NCBI GenBank assembly: GCA_020632885.1 | Contig: JACKEQ010000022.1 | Span: 37,177 to 101,176 of the forward strand | Direction: 5' to 3' | Length of the DNA: 64,000 nucleotides | Source: Alphaproteobacteria bacterium | Lineage (GTDB): Bacteria; Myxococcota_A; UBA796; GCA-2862545 | Part shown: positions 53,673 through 64,000 of the stretch, one piece after another | Numbering within the stretch: the stretch's first letter is position 1 | How the letters are laid out: the number at the start of each line of letters is the position of its first letter | Translations under genes and position numbers: made by a program | The notes under the pieces: model-generated | Seen by the model: only the letters and a program-made list of their open reading frames with translations | What the model was told of the DNA's origin: nothing | Database searches by the model: none

Positions 53673-55019
53673 GCCCGCGCTCGGCATGGCGCGCTGCTCG
53701 CAGTCCCTCCGCGGGCAGGCACGGCAGGTGACCCCGATGGGCACGGCCTTCCCGGCGTCGAGGTCGATCCCGTCGGCGTAGACCAGCGCCCGCGCGTCCT
53801 CCAGCCGGCAGCCGAGCCCCACCGAGTGGATGGTCTCCTGGGTGTGGTAGCCCCGATCGCCCTTCCGGATGGTGCGGGCGATGCAGAAGTACGCGTCGCC
53901 CTCGGGCATGACGCTGATCTGGGTGCTGATCCGGCCCGGCGTGAGCAGGGCGCCGAACACGTTCCATCGCGGACAGACCCCGCTGTAGCGGGCGAACCGG
54001 ATGCCGGACGCGCTGAACCGCTTGCTGATGTTCCCCGCGATGTCCGTGCGGATCAGGTGGAACGCGACCCCTTCCCGACCCGGGCGGGACAGCGTGGTCA
54101 GGCGGTGGCAGACCTGCTCGAAGCTCACGCGGAACCGGTGACCGATGCGCTCGATGTCGTACCGGAGCTCCTCGGCGGTGGTCAGGAAGTCCTCGTAGGG
54201 CATGAGCACGGCGCCCGCGAAGTAGTTGCACAGCGCCACCCGCGCGAGGCGCCGGGACTCGGGCCGCGTGAGGCCGGGGTCCTCCACGAGATCGTCCAGG
54301 ATGTCCGACCGGGTCAGGAGCCCGACGGCATGGGCGAGCTGGAACAGGCGCGAGCGCGGCCGGAGGAGCTCGGAGACCGAGACGACCTTGCGCTCCCGGT
54401 CGATGCGACGGACGGCCCGCCGCAGGGACTCGGCCTCCACGAACTCCACGGTGTACCCGAGGTGCGCGAGGTGGGCGACGAGCCCCTGCTGCATGTGGTG
54501 GGGCTCCAGGCGCGCCGAGCGGGACAGGGACTCCGCGGCGGCCTCGAGCTCCGGGAAGTGGTTCCGGCGCTCCTGCAGGAACGCGCTCACCTCGTCGGAC
54601 GGGAGGAGCGCACGGACGGGGTCCCCCTCGTCTCCCGCGCACGCCTGGGCCTGCTCGCGGGCCTGGTAGAGCGCGTCGTAGAGCGTGCGGATCGCGCGCG
54701 CGACGTTGGGGTGGTGCTGGACGAGCTCGTCCACGTCGGCCCCCGTGAGCCCCTCGTCGTCGAACAGGTCGTCCCCGAAGACCTCCATGAGGTCGGCCTT
54801 CACGTTCACCGCGTCGTCCTGCTCGAAGGCGTCCAGCTCGAGGTCGAAGAGCTTCGCGAGCTGCAGGAGGAGCGCGGCCGGGAGCGGGCGGCGGTTGTGC
54901 TCGATGAGGTTGAGGTAGCTCGGGCTGATGCCGAGCTGCTCGGCGAGCCGGACCTGCGTGAGGCGGTGGGCCTTGCGGATCGCCCGGACACGGGCGCCCA
55001 GGCGGGGGGTCTCGACCAT
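53607..55019 (-). CDS. RamB-like regulator of acetate/glyoxylate metabolism (XRE HTH with ScfRs/DUF2083-type domains)
   Basis: 470 residues. An XRE helix-turn-helix (LTQVRLAEQLGISPSYLNLIEHNRRP) is followed by an IrrE-like zinc-peptidase-type fold remnant (LGYTVEFVEAESLR, FQLAHAVGLLTRSDI, CNYFAGAVLMPYEDF) and a C-terminal domain with the Cys motif CRACPRRDCEQR. This is the plan of RamB/ScfR regulators, which in Corynebacterium control aceA, aceB and acetate genes. Start ATG 55019 with AGGAG upstream; the longer in-frame ATG at 55091 lacks one. It is divergent from aceB-aceA, which strongly supports the role. The effector is unknown here. Confidence 0.85.
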   Translation of the reverse strand: MVETPRLGARVRAIRKAHRLTQVRLAEQLGISPSYLNLIEHNRRPLPAALLLQLAKLFDLELDAFEQDDAVNVKADLMEVFGDDLFDDEGLTGADVDELVQHHPNVARAIRTLYDALYQAREQAQACAGDEGDPVRALLPSDEVSAFLQERRNHFPELEAAAESLSRSARLEPHHMQQGLVAHLAHLGYTVEFVEAESLRRAVRRIDRERKVVSVSELLRPRSRLFQLAHAVGLLTRSDILDDLVEDPGLTRPESRRLARVALCNYFAGAVLMPYEDFLTTAEELRYDIERIGHRFRVSFEQVCHRLTTLSRPGREGVAFHLIRTDIAGNISKRFSASGIRFARYSGVCPRWNVFGALLTPGRISTQISVMPEGDAYFCIARTIRKGDRGYHTQETIHSVGLGCRLEDARALVYADGIDLDAGKAVPIGVTCRACPRRDCEQRAMPSAGSPLQIDEDVRGMSFYAAVDSK

Positions 55020-55155
55020 CTCTTGCTCCTGTGAACCTTTTACAAGCCCACGTCGATACAGCTGTGAATCCGTGACCATTCTGACCGGCATTTCTTGAAA
55101 GGCCGCTTCGGGTGGACCATCTTGTCGTCATCATCCCTATCGGGAGGGACGACGG
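55020..55155. promoter_or_regulatory. Divergent control region of the RamB-like regulator and aceB-aceA
   Basis: 136 bp between divergent starts. It contains two copies of TGTGAA (55030-55035 and 55063-55068), 33 bp apart, about three helix turns, and an A/T-richer patch (gaaccttttacaag). These are candidate operator parts for the neighbouring regulator. The GGGAGGG for aceB lies near 55140. No -10/-35 assignment is made. Confidence 0.5.
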
Positions 55156-58007
<2,852 letters not shown>

Positions 58008-58018
58008 CGTGACGGGAA

Positions 58019-58046
58019 CGCGGAGGAGTTTGACCCCTCCTCCGCG
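58019..58046 (+). terminator. Rho-independent-type stem-loop after aceA
   Basis: Perfect 10-bp stem CGCGGAGGAG / CTCCTCCGCG with an eight-base loop (tttgaccc), 12 bp after the aceA stop. No T tract follows, as is common at this GC content. Confidence 0.7.
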
Positions 58047-58090
58047 ACCCTTGCGTAGAACCGGACGAAGCCCCTCGCTGGAGTCGTCCG

Positions 58091-60475
58091 ATGGCCTACC
58101 CCCCCGCACTGAAGAAAGAGCTCGAGAAGTACTGGACCAAGGTCCTCAAGAAGGGCGGCCACTTCGGAGTCGCGCTGAACGGCTACCCCGCCGACAAGTC
58201 GGCGACTCCGGTGCTGCTCGTCCACCCGACGAAGGAGGTCGACAAGGCGCGCATCAAGCGCCTCGACAGCGAAGGTCGGGTGAACACGCAGAAGATCATC
58301 TTCGGACGCGTGGAGGTCGGCACCGAGCCGACGTTCTGGATCAGCGAGGAGAGCCCGGTCAAGAGCCCGATGATGTTCCGCAAGGCCCTGAAGCGCCTCG
58401 CGGAGCACGACGATCTCGGCGGCCTCACCCCCAAGCTCACCAAGCTCAAGAAGGTCCCGGTGGCGCTCGAGGGCGAGACCAGCGTGGAGGACGAGGTCGT
58501 CGACACCTCCGACGCGCGCCAGAAGGGCGGGAAGTCCAAGCTCAAGAAGATGCTCGGCATCGGGATCTACGCCCAGCTCCTCAAGAAGCTCGACAAGTGG
58601 AACAGCCGCTTCGCGCAGGGTGTGAAGACCTCCCAGATCGACAAGGCGCGCAGCTCGCTCACCGAGATCCGAGACGAGGCCCAGAAGTGGCTGAACGAGA
58701 ACCGCGACGGCAAGAACGACCGTCGCGCCGAGGTCAACGCCATCCTCACCAAGGTCGCGCGGGCCGAGGACAAGCTGAACGCCCTCGCCGGCGCCCTGCG
58801 CGAGACCCGCGAGGTGGACGGGCTCCTCGAGTCCGACCGTGAGCTCACGCTCGACGAGCAGGAGCGCGTGAAGCGCAACCTGCAGGCCCGCCTGCTGGGC
58901 ACCCAGGACGAGGACGAGCGCGCGACGATCCTCGAGACCCTCCGCAACCTCCCCGGCAAGGTCCAGGAAGACCACACAGCCGCGCGCCGGGCGTTCGACG
59001 AGCTCGAGCCCGGAGAGCGTGGCGAGGCCGCGAAGGAGCTCGGTGACGCGCAGCAGCGGGCCCTCAAGCTGCTGGAGACCTTCCGCACCGCCGGCGGCGG
59101 CGCACGCGACGTCACGAACGTCACGGGGGAGGGGCGCCTGACGGCCGAGCAGGTCCCGGAGAAGCTCCGCACCCTCGTGGACGACATGCTCTCGGTCGCC
59201 CCCGAGCTCGAAGGTCCGGTGCAGGACCAGCAGATGAAGGCCCTGGACGGGCTGCTGCAGTCCCTCGACGACCAGCAGGACGAGCTGTACGGCCCTGTGC
59301 TCGAGAAGCTCCGGACCTTCGCGGTGGACCAGACCCTGTCGTCCTTCCTGGAGGTCCTCGAGACCCATGAGGTCGAGGAGGCGCTCGGCGCCCTGGGCCG
59401 CGGCAACGACAGCACCACGAAGGCGCGGTCGATCGTCGCTCGTGAGCTGGCCCGCGACGAGGCCGATCTCCTCGCCTCCAGCGCGAAGGAGCTGCTCGGC
59501 GATCTGCTGGAGGTCGCCCCCCCGGAGTACGACGAGAACAACAAGAAGGTCTACCCGCCGGAGGTCCTCGAGCGGTTCGAGACGGCCATCGACACCCTGC
59601 TCGAGCAGCTCTTCTCGGACCCCGCTGCGGCGCTCGGCCCCCGGCTGCTCGCCCTCGCAGGCGAGCTGTACGCCAGGGTGGCCACCACCTGCGACCCCCG
59701 CATGGCGGTGTTCACCCTCAACGACCTCGTGTTCCTGCGCTGGGTGAACCCCACGATCACCGTTCAGCTCAAGCAGGGCGACCGCGTGCCACAGGGTGCC
59801 GTGACGATGGCGATGGTGCTCCAGTGTGTGTTCAACGCCACCAAGCCGAACCTCTCGCAGTTCGAGCCCATCGCCGCGCGGTGGGCCAAGCGTGTCCCGG
59901 GGTATTGGCTCCGGCTCCTGGAGGCCGCGAAGGAGGCCAGCGGCGCCCAGGACCTGCCCCCCCTCACGACCGCCCTCTCCGAGAGCCGCATCCACGAGGC
60001 CTGGGCGGCCCTCTCCCGCGAGGCCGGCGACACGACCCTCGCGACGGACGCGAACCTCAGGCTCTTCCTGGACGGCAAGACCTTCGCGAAGAACCCCGCC
60101 ACCGGCAAGAAGGAAGCGGGCCTCGCGGAGCTCGTCGAGCGGGGCAAGCAGCAGATCCGGGAGTACCGGCAGGCGCTGAAGCCCCTGAAGCGGTTCTACC
60201 CGGACGCGGAGGCCGACTTCGCGACGGCCTGCACCCGCTGGCGCCGGGACGTCCTCTACCCCGCCCAGGACTGCCTGAACGTCACCGAGGGCTTCCTCTC
60301 CACGCTGGGCGAGTGGCGCCTGGCCATCGAGAACCTCGGCGCGGATGCCGCCTACGCGACGTCCCCGCTGAAGACGCAGATGGACCTGCTCAACGAGGCC
60401 GTCTCCGCGGAGAACCACCGCTCGGCGAACCTCGAGCAGCGCTTCGAGCGCGAGATCGAGGGCTCGCGGGGCTGA
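58091..60475 (+). CDS. RasGAP-domain-like protein, first ~350 residues of unknown fold
   Basis: 794 residues, no signal peptide. The middle and C-terminal half contain, in the right order and spacing for a Ras GTPase-activating protein domain, an arginine-finger motif (ALGRGNDSTTKARSIV, Arg437; compare LFRGNSLATK in eukaryotic RasGAPs) and, ~110 residues later, the RasGAP signature LVFLRWVNPTI (546-556, Arg550; compare FLFLRFxNPAI), then MVLQCVFNAT where RasGAPs have KVLQNLAN. The N-terminal ~130 residues (KYWTKVLKKGGHFGVALNGYP) and the following helical segment are unrecognised. The ATG at 58091 is close after the aceA terminator. I infer a GAP for a small GTPase such as MglA; none is adjacent. 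RasGAP domains are essentially eukaryotic, so this needs an HMM check. Single gene, convergent with purH. Confidence 0.78.
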   Translation: MAYPPALKKELEKYWTKVLKKGGHFGVALNGYPADKSATPVLLVHPTKEVDKARIKRLDSEGRVNTQKIIFGRVEVGTEPTFWISEESPVKSPMMFRKALKRLAEHDDLGGLTPKLTKLKKVPVALEGETSVEDEVVDTSDARQKGGKSKLKKMLGIGIYAQLLKKLDKWNSRFAQGVKTSQIDKARSSLTEIRDEAQKWLNENRDGKNDRRAEVNAILTKVARAEDKLNALAGALRETREVDGLLESDRELTLDEQERVKRNLQARLLGTQDEDERATILETLRNLPGKVQEDHTAARRAFDELEPGERGEAAKELGDAQQRALKLLETFRTAGGGARDVTNVTGEGRLTAEQVPEKLRTLVDDMLSVAPELEGPVQDQQMKALDGLLQSLDDQQDELYGPVLEKLRTFAVDQTLSSFLEVLETHEVEEALGALGRGNDSTTKARSIVARELARDEADLLASSAKELLGDLLEVAPPEYDENNKKVYPPEVLERFETAIDTLLEQLFSDPAAALGPRLLALAGELYARVATTCDPRMAVFTLNDLVFLRWVNPTITVQLKQGDRVPQGAVTMAMVLQCVFNATKPNLSQFEPIAARWAKRVPGYWLRLLEAAKEASGAQDLPPLTTALSESRIHEAWAALSREAGDTTLATDANLRLFLDGKTFAKNPATGKKEAGLAELVERGKQQIREYRQALKPLKRFYPDAEADFATACTRWRRDVLYPAQDCLNVTEGFLSTLGEWRLAIENLGADAAYATSPLKTQMDLLNEAVSAENHRSANLEQRFEREIEGSRG

Positions 60476-60482
60476 CCGGCCC

Positions 60483-60500
60483 CCGCCACGTCAGTGGCGG
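60483..60500. terminator. Stem-loop between the RasGAP-like gene and purH
   Basis: CCGCCAC (60483-60489) and GTGGCGG (60494-60500) form a 7-bp stem with a four-base loop gtca. It overlaps the last codons and stop of purH and lies 8 bp past the convergent stop. Likely a shared terminator; no T tract. Confidence 0.45.
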
Positions 60501-62005
60501 AAGTGCCGGACCCCGGTGAACACCATCGCGACGCCGAGGCGGTCGGCCGCCTCGATCACCTCGTCGTCGCGGATGGAGCCGCCCGGCTGGACGACCGCCG
60601 CGACCCCGACCGCCACGGCGGCCTCCAGGCCGTCCGCGAACGGGAAGAAGGCATCGGAGGCGAGCACGGCGCCCTGCGCCTTCTCGCCCGCCATGGAGCC
60701 CGCGATGCGCACGGACTCCAGACGGTTCATCTGGCCCGCGCCCACACCGACGGTGGCGAGGTCCTTCACGATGACGATGGCGTTCGACTTCACCGCGCGC
60801 GCCGCCCGCCAGGCGTGCTGGAGATCGACCATCTGCTCGGGCGTCGGGCGGACCTTCGTGGCCACCGTCCAGCCCGCGGGGTCGCTGTCGAGCACGTCGG
60901 GGGTCTGGGCCAGCCAGCCCCCGCGGATGGTGCGGATCTGCAGGCCGTGTCCGGCGGCGAGGTCGATGCGGACGACCCGGCAGTTCTTCTTGCGCCGCGC
61001 CAGCCGCTCCAGGGCGCCCGGTGTGAAGTCGGGGGCCGCGAGCACCTCCACGAACAGCTTGCCGAGCGCGTCCACGAAGGCCTCGTCGACCGTGCCGTTC
61101 ACTGCGATGATCGAGCCGAAGGCGCTCACGGGGTCGCTCGCGTGGGCCTTGCGGTACGCGTCCACCAGGTCCGTTCCCACAGCGAGCCCACACGGGTTGG
61201 TGTGCTTCACGATGGCGCACACGGGGTCCGTGAACGGATCGATGGCGGTCCACGCACCGTCGAGGTCGACGAGGTTGTTGTAGGAGAGCTCCTTGCCCTG
61301 GAGCACCGCGAACGGGAGCTCGCCGCCGTCGGGCCGGTAGAGCGCCGCGGACTGGTGGGGGTTCTCGCCGTAGCGGAGCACCATGGACCGCTCGCCGATG
61401 GGCGAGAGGCGCGCGGGGAGCGGCGTCTCGTCGTCGTCGGTGATGTCCGCGAACCAGCCGGAGATGGCGGCGTCGTAGGCGGCCGTGTGGGCGAACGCCT
61501 TCCGGGCGAGCTTGCGGCGCAGGTCGTCCGAGGGGGAGTCCAGCTCCGCGAGAACAGGCTCGTAGTCGGAAGGATCGCAGACCACGCTCACGTGGGCGCA
61601 GTTCTTCGCGGCCGCGCGGAGCAGGGTGACCCCGCCGATGTCGATCTGCTCGATCGCCCCGTCGAACGAGACGTCCTCCCGGCTGATGGTCTCCACGAAC
61701 GGGTAGAGGTTGCACACGACGACGTCGATCGTCCGCATGCCGAGCGCCTCGAGCTCACCGAGGTGCGCGGCGTCCCGACGGGCCAGGATCCCCGCGTGCA
61801 CTGCGGGATGCAGGGTCTTCACGCGACCGTCGAGGAGGTGCGGGAAGCCCGTGAGGTCCTCGACCTCGAGCACCGTGAGGCCCGCCGCACGCAGCTTCTT
61901 CGCCGTGCCACCGGAAGCCACGAGATCGTAGCCGCGGGAGGCCAGGCCCTCCGCGAAGGGCACGAGACCGGTCTTGTCGGAGACGGAGAGCAGGGCGGTC
62001 GGCAT
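60491..62005 (-). CDS. purH: Bifunctional AICAR transformylase/IMP cyclohydrolase
   Basis: 504 residues, last two steps of IMP synthesis. The N-terminal ~150 residues are an MGS-like IMP cyclohydrolase domain (LLSVSDKTGL, ASGGTAKKLRAAG, HPAVHAGILARRD); the C-terminal part is the AICAR formyltransferase domain with RYGENPHQ (~208), KHTNPCG (~265) and SDAFFPF. Length is typical. ATG 62005 with AGGAG upstream. Two bases downstream of the purM stop in the purF-purM-purH operon on the minus strand. Confidence 0.97.
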   Translation of the reverse strand: MPTALLSVSDKTGLVPFAEGLASRGYDLVASGGTAKKLRAAGLTVLEVEDLTGFPHLLDGRVKTLHPAVHAGILARRDAAHLGELEALGMRTIDVVVCNLYPFVETISREDVSFDGAIEQIDIGGVTLLRAAAKNCAHVSVVCDPSDYEPVLAELDSPSDDLRRKLARKAFAHTAAYDAAISGWFADITDDDETPLPARLSPIGERSMVLRYGENPHQSAALYRPDGGELPFAVLQGKELSYNNLVDLDGAWTAIDPFTDPVCAIVKHTNPCGLAVGTDLVDAYRKAHASDPVSAFGSIIAVNGTVDEAFVDALGKLFVEVLAAPDFTPGALERLARRKKNCRVVRIDLAAGHGLQIRTIRGGWLAQTPDVLDSDPAGWTVATKVRPTPEQMVDLQHAWRAARAVKSNAIVIVKDLATVGVGAGQMNRLESVRIAGSMAGEKAQGAVLASDAFFPFADGLEAAVAVGVAAVVQPGGSIRDDEVIEAADRLGVAMVFTGVRHFRH

Positions 62006-62007
62006 GG

Positions 62008-63054
62008 TCACTCCTGGAGGTCGGGGGAGAAGAAGACGGTGGGACGGCCGTGGTGGGGCACGATGTCGCCGACGTGCCACGCGTCGGCACCGAGCGCGTC
62101 GAGGGCCCGCTCCACCTGGTCCTCCGGCAGGACCACGAGGAGCCCGAGGCCCATGTTGAACACCCGGTGCATCTCGGCATCCGCGATGCCGCCGAGCTCC
62201 GCGAGCCAGGTGAAGAGCGGCGGGACCGGCCACTGCGTGCGGTCGAGCCGGAGCGCGGTCTCCGGGGGCAGGACCCGCGGGGGGTTCTCGATCAGGCCGC
62301 CGCCCGTGATGTGCGCCATGCCCTTGATGTCGACCCCGGCTGCGCGGAGCGCCCCGACCTCGGGCAGGTAGCTCCGGTGCGGCCGGAGGAGCAGATCGAC
62401 CGGCGCGGCACCGAGGGCGGGCTCGTGGACCGTGAGGTCCCGGTCGCCGAGCACGTGGCGGATGAGGGAGTAGCCGTTTGTGTGGGGCGAGTGGCTCGCG
62501 ATGCCGATCACGGCGTCCCCCGGGCGGATGCGCCGACCATCCACGATCTGCCCGCGGTCCACGACACCCACGATGGTGCCGACCACGTCGATCTCGCCGG
62601 CCGCGTACACGCCGGGCATCTCGGCGGTCTCGCCGCCCAGCAGCGCGCATCCGGCGGCCCGACAGGCCTCCGCCATGCCGCCCACGACGGCCGCCACGTC
62701 CTCCGGCGTGAGCTTCGCGGAGGCCACGTAGTCCAGGAAGAACAGCGGGCGCGCACCCTGTACGAGGATGTCGTCGATGCAGTGGTTCACGAGGTCCATG
62801 CCCACCGAGGCCAGGCGGCCGTAGCGGGTCGCGAGCCGCACCTTCGTGCCCACGCCGTCCGTCGACGCGGCGAGCACGGGCTCGCGCATCTCCAGGGTGC
62901 CCAGGCTGAACAGCCCACCGAACGCACCGATCCCCGCGAGCACCTCCGGCCCGTGGGTCGCCGAGACGGCGTCCTTCATCAGAGCGACGGCCCGGTTCCC
63001 CGCGTCGATGTCCACGCCGGCCGCGGCGTACGTGGTGCCCTCGTCATGCGCCAT
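62008..63054 (-). CDS. purM: Phosphoribosylformylglycinamidine cyclo-ligase (AIR synthetase)
   Basis: 348 residues, makes AIR from FGAM. Landmarks: TDGVGTK (ATP/Mg site), DDILVQGARPLFFLDY, LLGGETAEMPGVY, GMAHITGGGLIENPPR and NMGLGLLVVLP. ATG at 63054 overlaps the purF stop by 11 bases, so translation is coupled to purF; the following purH starts two bases after its stop. Confidence 0.97.
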   Translation of the reverse strand: MAHDEGTTYAAAGVDIDAGNRAVALMKDAVSATHGPEVLAGIGAFGGLFSLGTLEMREPVLAASTDGVGTKVRLATRYGRLASVGMDLVNHCIDDILVQGARPLFFLDYVASAKLTPEDVAAVVGGMAEACRAAGCALLGGETAEMPGVYAAGEIDVVGTIVGVVDRGQIVDGRRIRPGDAVIGIASHSPHTNGYSLIRHVLGDRDLTVHEPALGAAPVDLLLRPHRSYLPEVGALRAAGVDIKGMAHITGGGLIENPPRVLPPETALRLDRTQWPVPPLFTWLAELGGIADAEMHRVFNMGLGLLVVLPEDQVERALDALGADAWHVGDIVPHHGRPTVFFSPDLQE

Positions 63055-64000
63055 GGATGCCCTCGAAGCTCGACTTCGCCGCGCGATCCTCGAGCGTGAT
63101 GGGGTACTCCCCCGTGAAGCAGGCGCGGCAGTGGCCACAGCGGCCGTCCGTCGCGTCGAGCCCGTCCCGCACGACCTCCATCATCCCGTCGTGGGAGAGG
63201 TAGGCCAGGCTGTCGGCCCCGATGTGCTCCCGGATCGCCTCGATGGACGTCCGGGCCGCGATGATCTCCTCGTAGGTCCCGAGGTCCACGCCCATGAAGC
63301 AGGGGTGCCGCACGGGCGGCGAGCTCACCCGCACGTGGACCTCGGTGGCCCCGGCGTCGCGCACGAGGCGCACGAGCGGACCCGCCGTGGACCCCCGCAC
63401 GATCGAGTCGTCCACCAGCACGACGCGCTTGCCGGCGAGGCTGTCGCGCAGCGGGTTGTACTTGAGCCGCACCTTGTCCTTCCGGAGCTGGGCGTCCGGC
63501 TGGATGAACGTGCGCCCGATGTAGCGGTTCTTCGCGAGACCCTCGCGGTACGGGATGCCCGTCGCCTCCGCGAACCCCACCGCCGCGGGGATGGCGGAGT
63601 CCGGGATGCCCACCACGATGTCCGCCTCGGCCGGAGCCTCCACGCCCAGCCGGCGTCCGAAGGCCTCGCGCACGGCGTGCACCGACCGGTCCTCGAGCTG
63701 GCTGTCCGGGCGCGCGAAGTAGACGTACTCGAACACGCAGAGCGCCCGCTCCGGCAGGGTCTCCAGCGCCATCCAGGAGCGCAGCCCCTGCGGGCCCAGG
63801 CCCACGATCTCACCCGGGCGCACCTCGCGCACGTACTTCGCGCCGATGGTCTCGAGCGCGCAGGACTCCGAGGCCACCACGAAGCCCTCCCGACCATCAC
63901 CGGTCTCGAGGGTGCCGATGCACAGGGGCCGGAAGCCGCGGGGGTCGCGCATCGCCCAGATGCCGTCCTCGGTGAGGACGACCACGCTGTAGGCCCCCTC
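63044..64000 (-). CDS. purF: Amidophosphoribosyltransferase, 5' part outside window
   Basis: First enzyme of purine synthesis; only the C-terminal ~318 residues are in the window. The PRPP-binding loop VVLVDDSIVRGST, YFARPDSQLED and RHPCFMGVD are intact. The last ~40 residues contain GRCGHCRACFTGEYP, the Cys cluster of the Fe-S type PurF (Bacillus-like). The N-terminal glutaminase with Cys1 lies beyond the right edge. Overlaps purM by 11 bases and leads the purF-purM-purH operon. Confidence 0.95.
   Translation of the reverse strand, partial: EGAYSVVVLTEDGIWAMRDPRGFRPLCIGTLETGDGREGFVVASESCALETIGAKYVREVRPGEIVGLGPQGLRSWMALETLPERALCVFEYVYFARPDSQLEDRSVHAVREAFGRRLGVEAPAEADIVVGIPDSAIPAAVGFAEATGIPYREGLAKNRYIGRTFIQPDAQLRKDKVRLKYNPLRDSLAGKRVVLVDDSIVRGSTAGPLVRLVRDAGATEVHVRVSSPPVRHPCFMGVDLGTYEEIIAARTSIEAIREHIGADSLAYLSHDGMMEVVRDGLDATDGRCGHCRACFTGEYPITLEDRAAKSSFEGIHGA

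Noticed and set aside
55020..55091. Longer start for the RamB-like regulator at 55091
   Set aside because: ATG 55019 has AGGAG seven bases upstream and begins at the usual family position; the extension has no family sequence.

Overview
The window is about 70% G+C or higher, with dense, mostly short-spaced genes. It looks like a chromosomal segment of a Myxococcota (deltaproteobacterial, myxobacterium-like) organism. Supporting signs are a three-gene polyunsaturated fatty acid synthase in the myxobacterial order (enoyl reductase, PfaA-like, PfaC-like), several secreted proteins with MopE-type Asp-rich motifs and long Asp-Thr/Asp-Ala repeats, C-termini resembling the MYXO-CTERM sorting signal, and multidomain STAND-type regulators. 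This assignment is inference; no rRNA or other marker gene is present.

Layout. 1-12471 (minus): pfa operon, with the last gene cut by the left edge. 12691-18592: a 61-residue protein, a sugar-epimerase-like SDR with an altered active site, a NifU-domain protein, an outer-membrane beta-barrel protein, a leucine-rich-repeat/BRCT-like protein and a DUF1801-type protein. 18595-25332: a heavily frameshifted MopE-type secreted protein, a serine carboxypeptidase, an ATLF-like metalloprotease with one frameshift, a lamin-tail lipoprotein and a small exported protein. 25364-39406: two divergent gene sets. The minus set (29415 to 25364) holds an 89-residue protein, a large frameshifted protein and a small membrane protein. 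The plus set (29459 to 39406) is six overlapping or nearly overlapping genes: a lipoprotein, an exported protein, a GHKL (Hsp90-like) ATPase, a large partner that looks like a degenerate GHKL protein, and two winged-helix/P-loop STAND regulators. I do not recognise this gene set as a named system. 39420-44465: exported proteins, including a trypsin-like protease. 44455-46057: a LysR regulator divergent from an NAD(P)-binding reductase. 46051-51352: M1 aminopeptidase and a PurS-PurL fusion. 51459-53672: a beta-helix MopE-type surface protein. 53607-58007: a RamB-like regulator divergent from the glyoxylate-shunt operon aceB-aceA. 58091-60475: a 794-residue protein whose C-terminal half carries what reads as a RasGAP domain, very unusual in a bacterium. 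60491-64000 (minus): purF-purM-purH, with purF cut by the right edge.

Functional links. The pfa genes form one long-chain polyunsaturated fatty acid assembly line. RamB-like regulator, aceB and aceA are a self-contained acetate/fatty-acid carbon module. purL and purFMH cover several steps of purine synthesis. The 25-39 kb region and the RasGAP-like protein are the least explained and most interesting parts. Single-base frameshifts occur only in accessory secreted or hypothetical genes, several at G or C runs, so both sequencing error and real decay must be considered. No tRNA, rRNA, CRISPR array or insertion sequence was seen.
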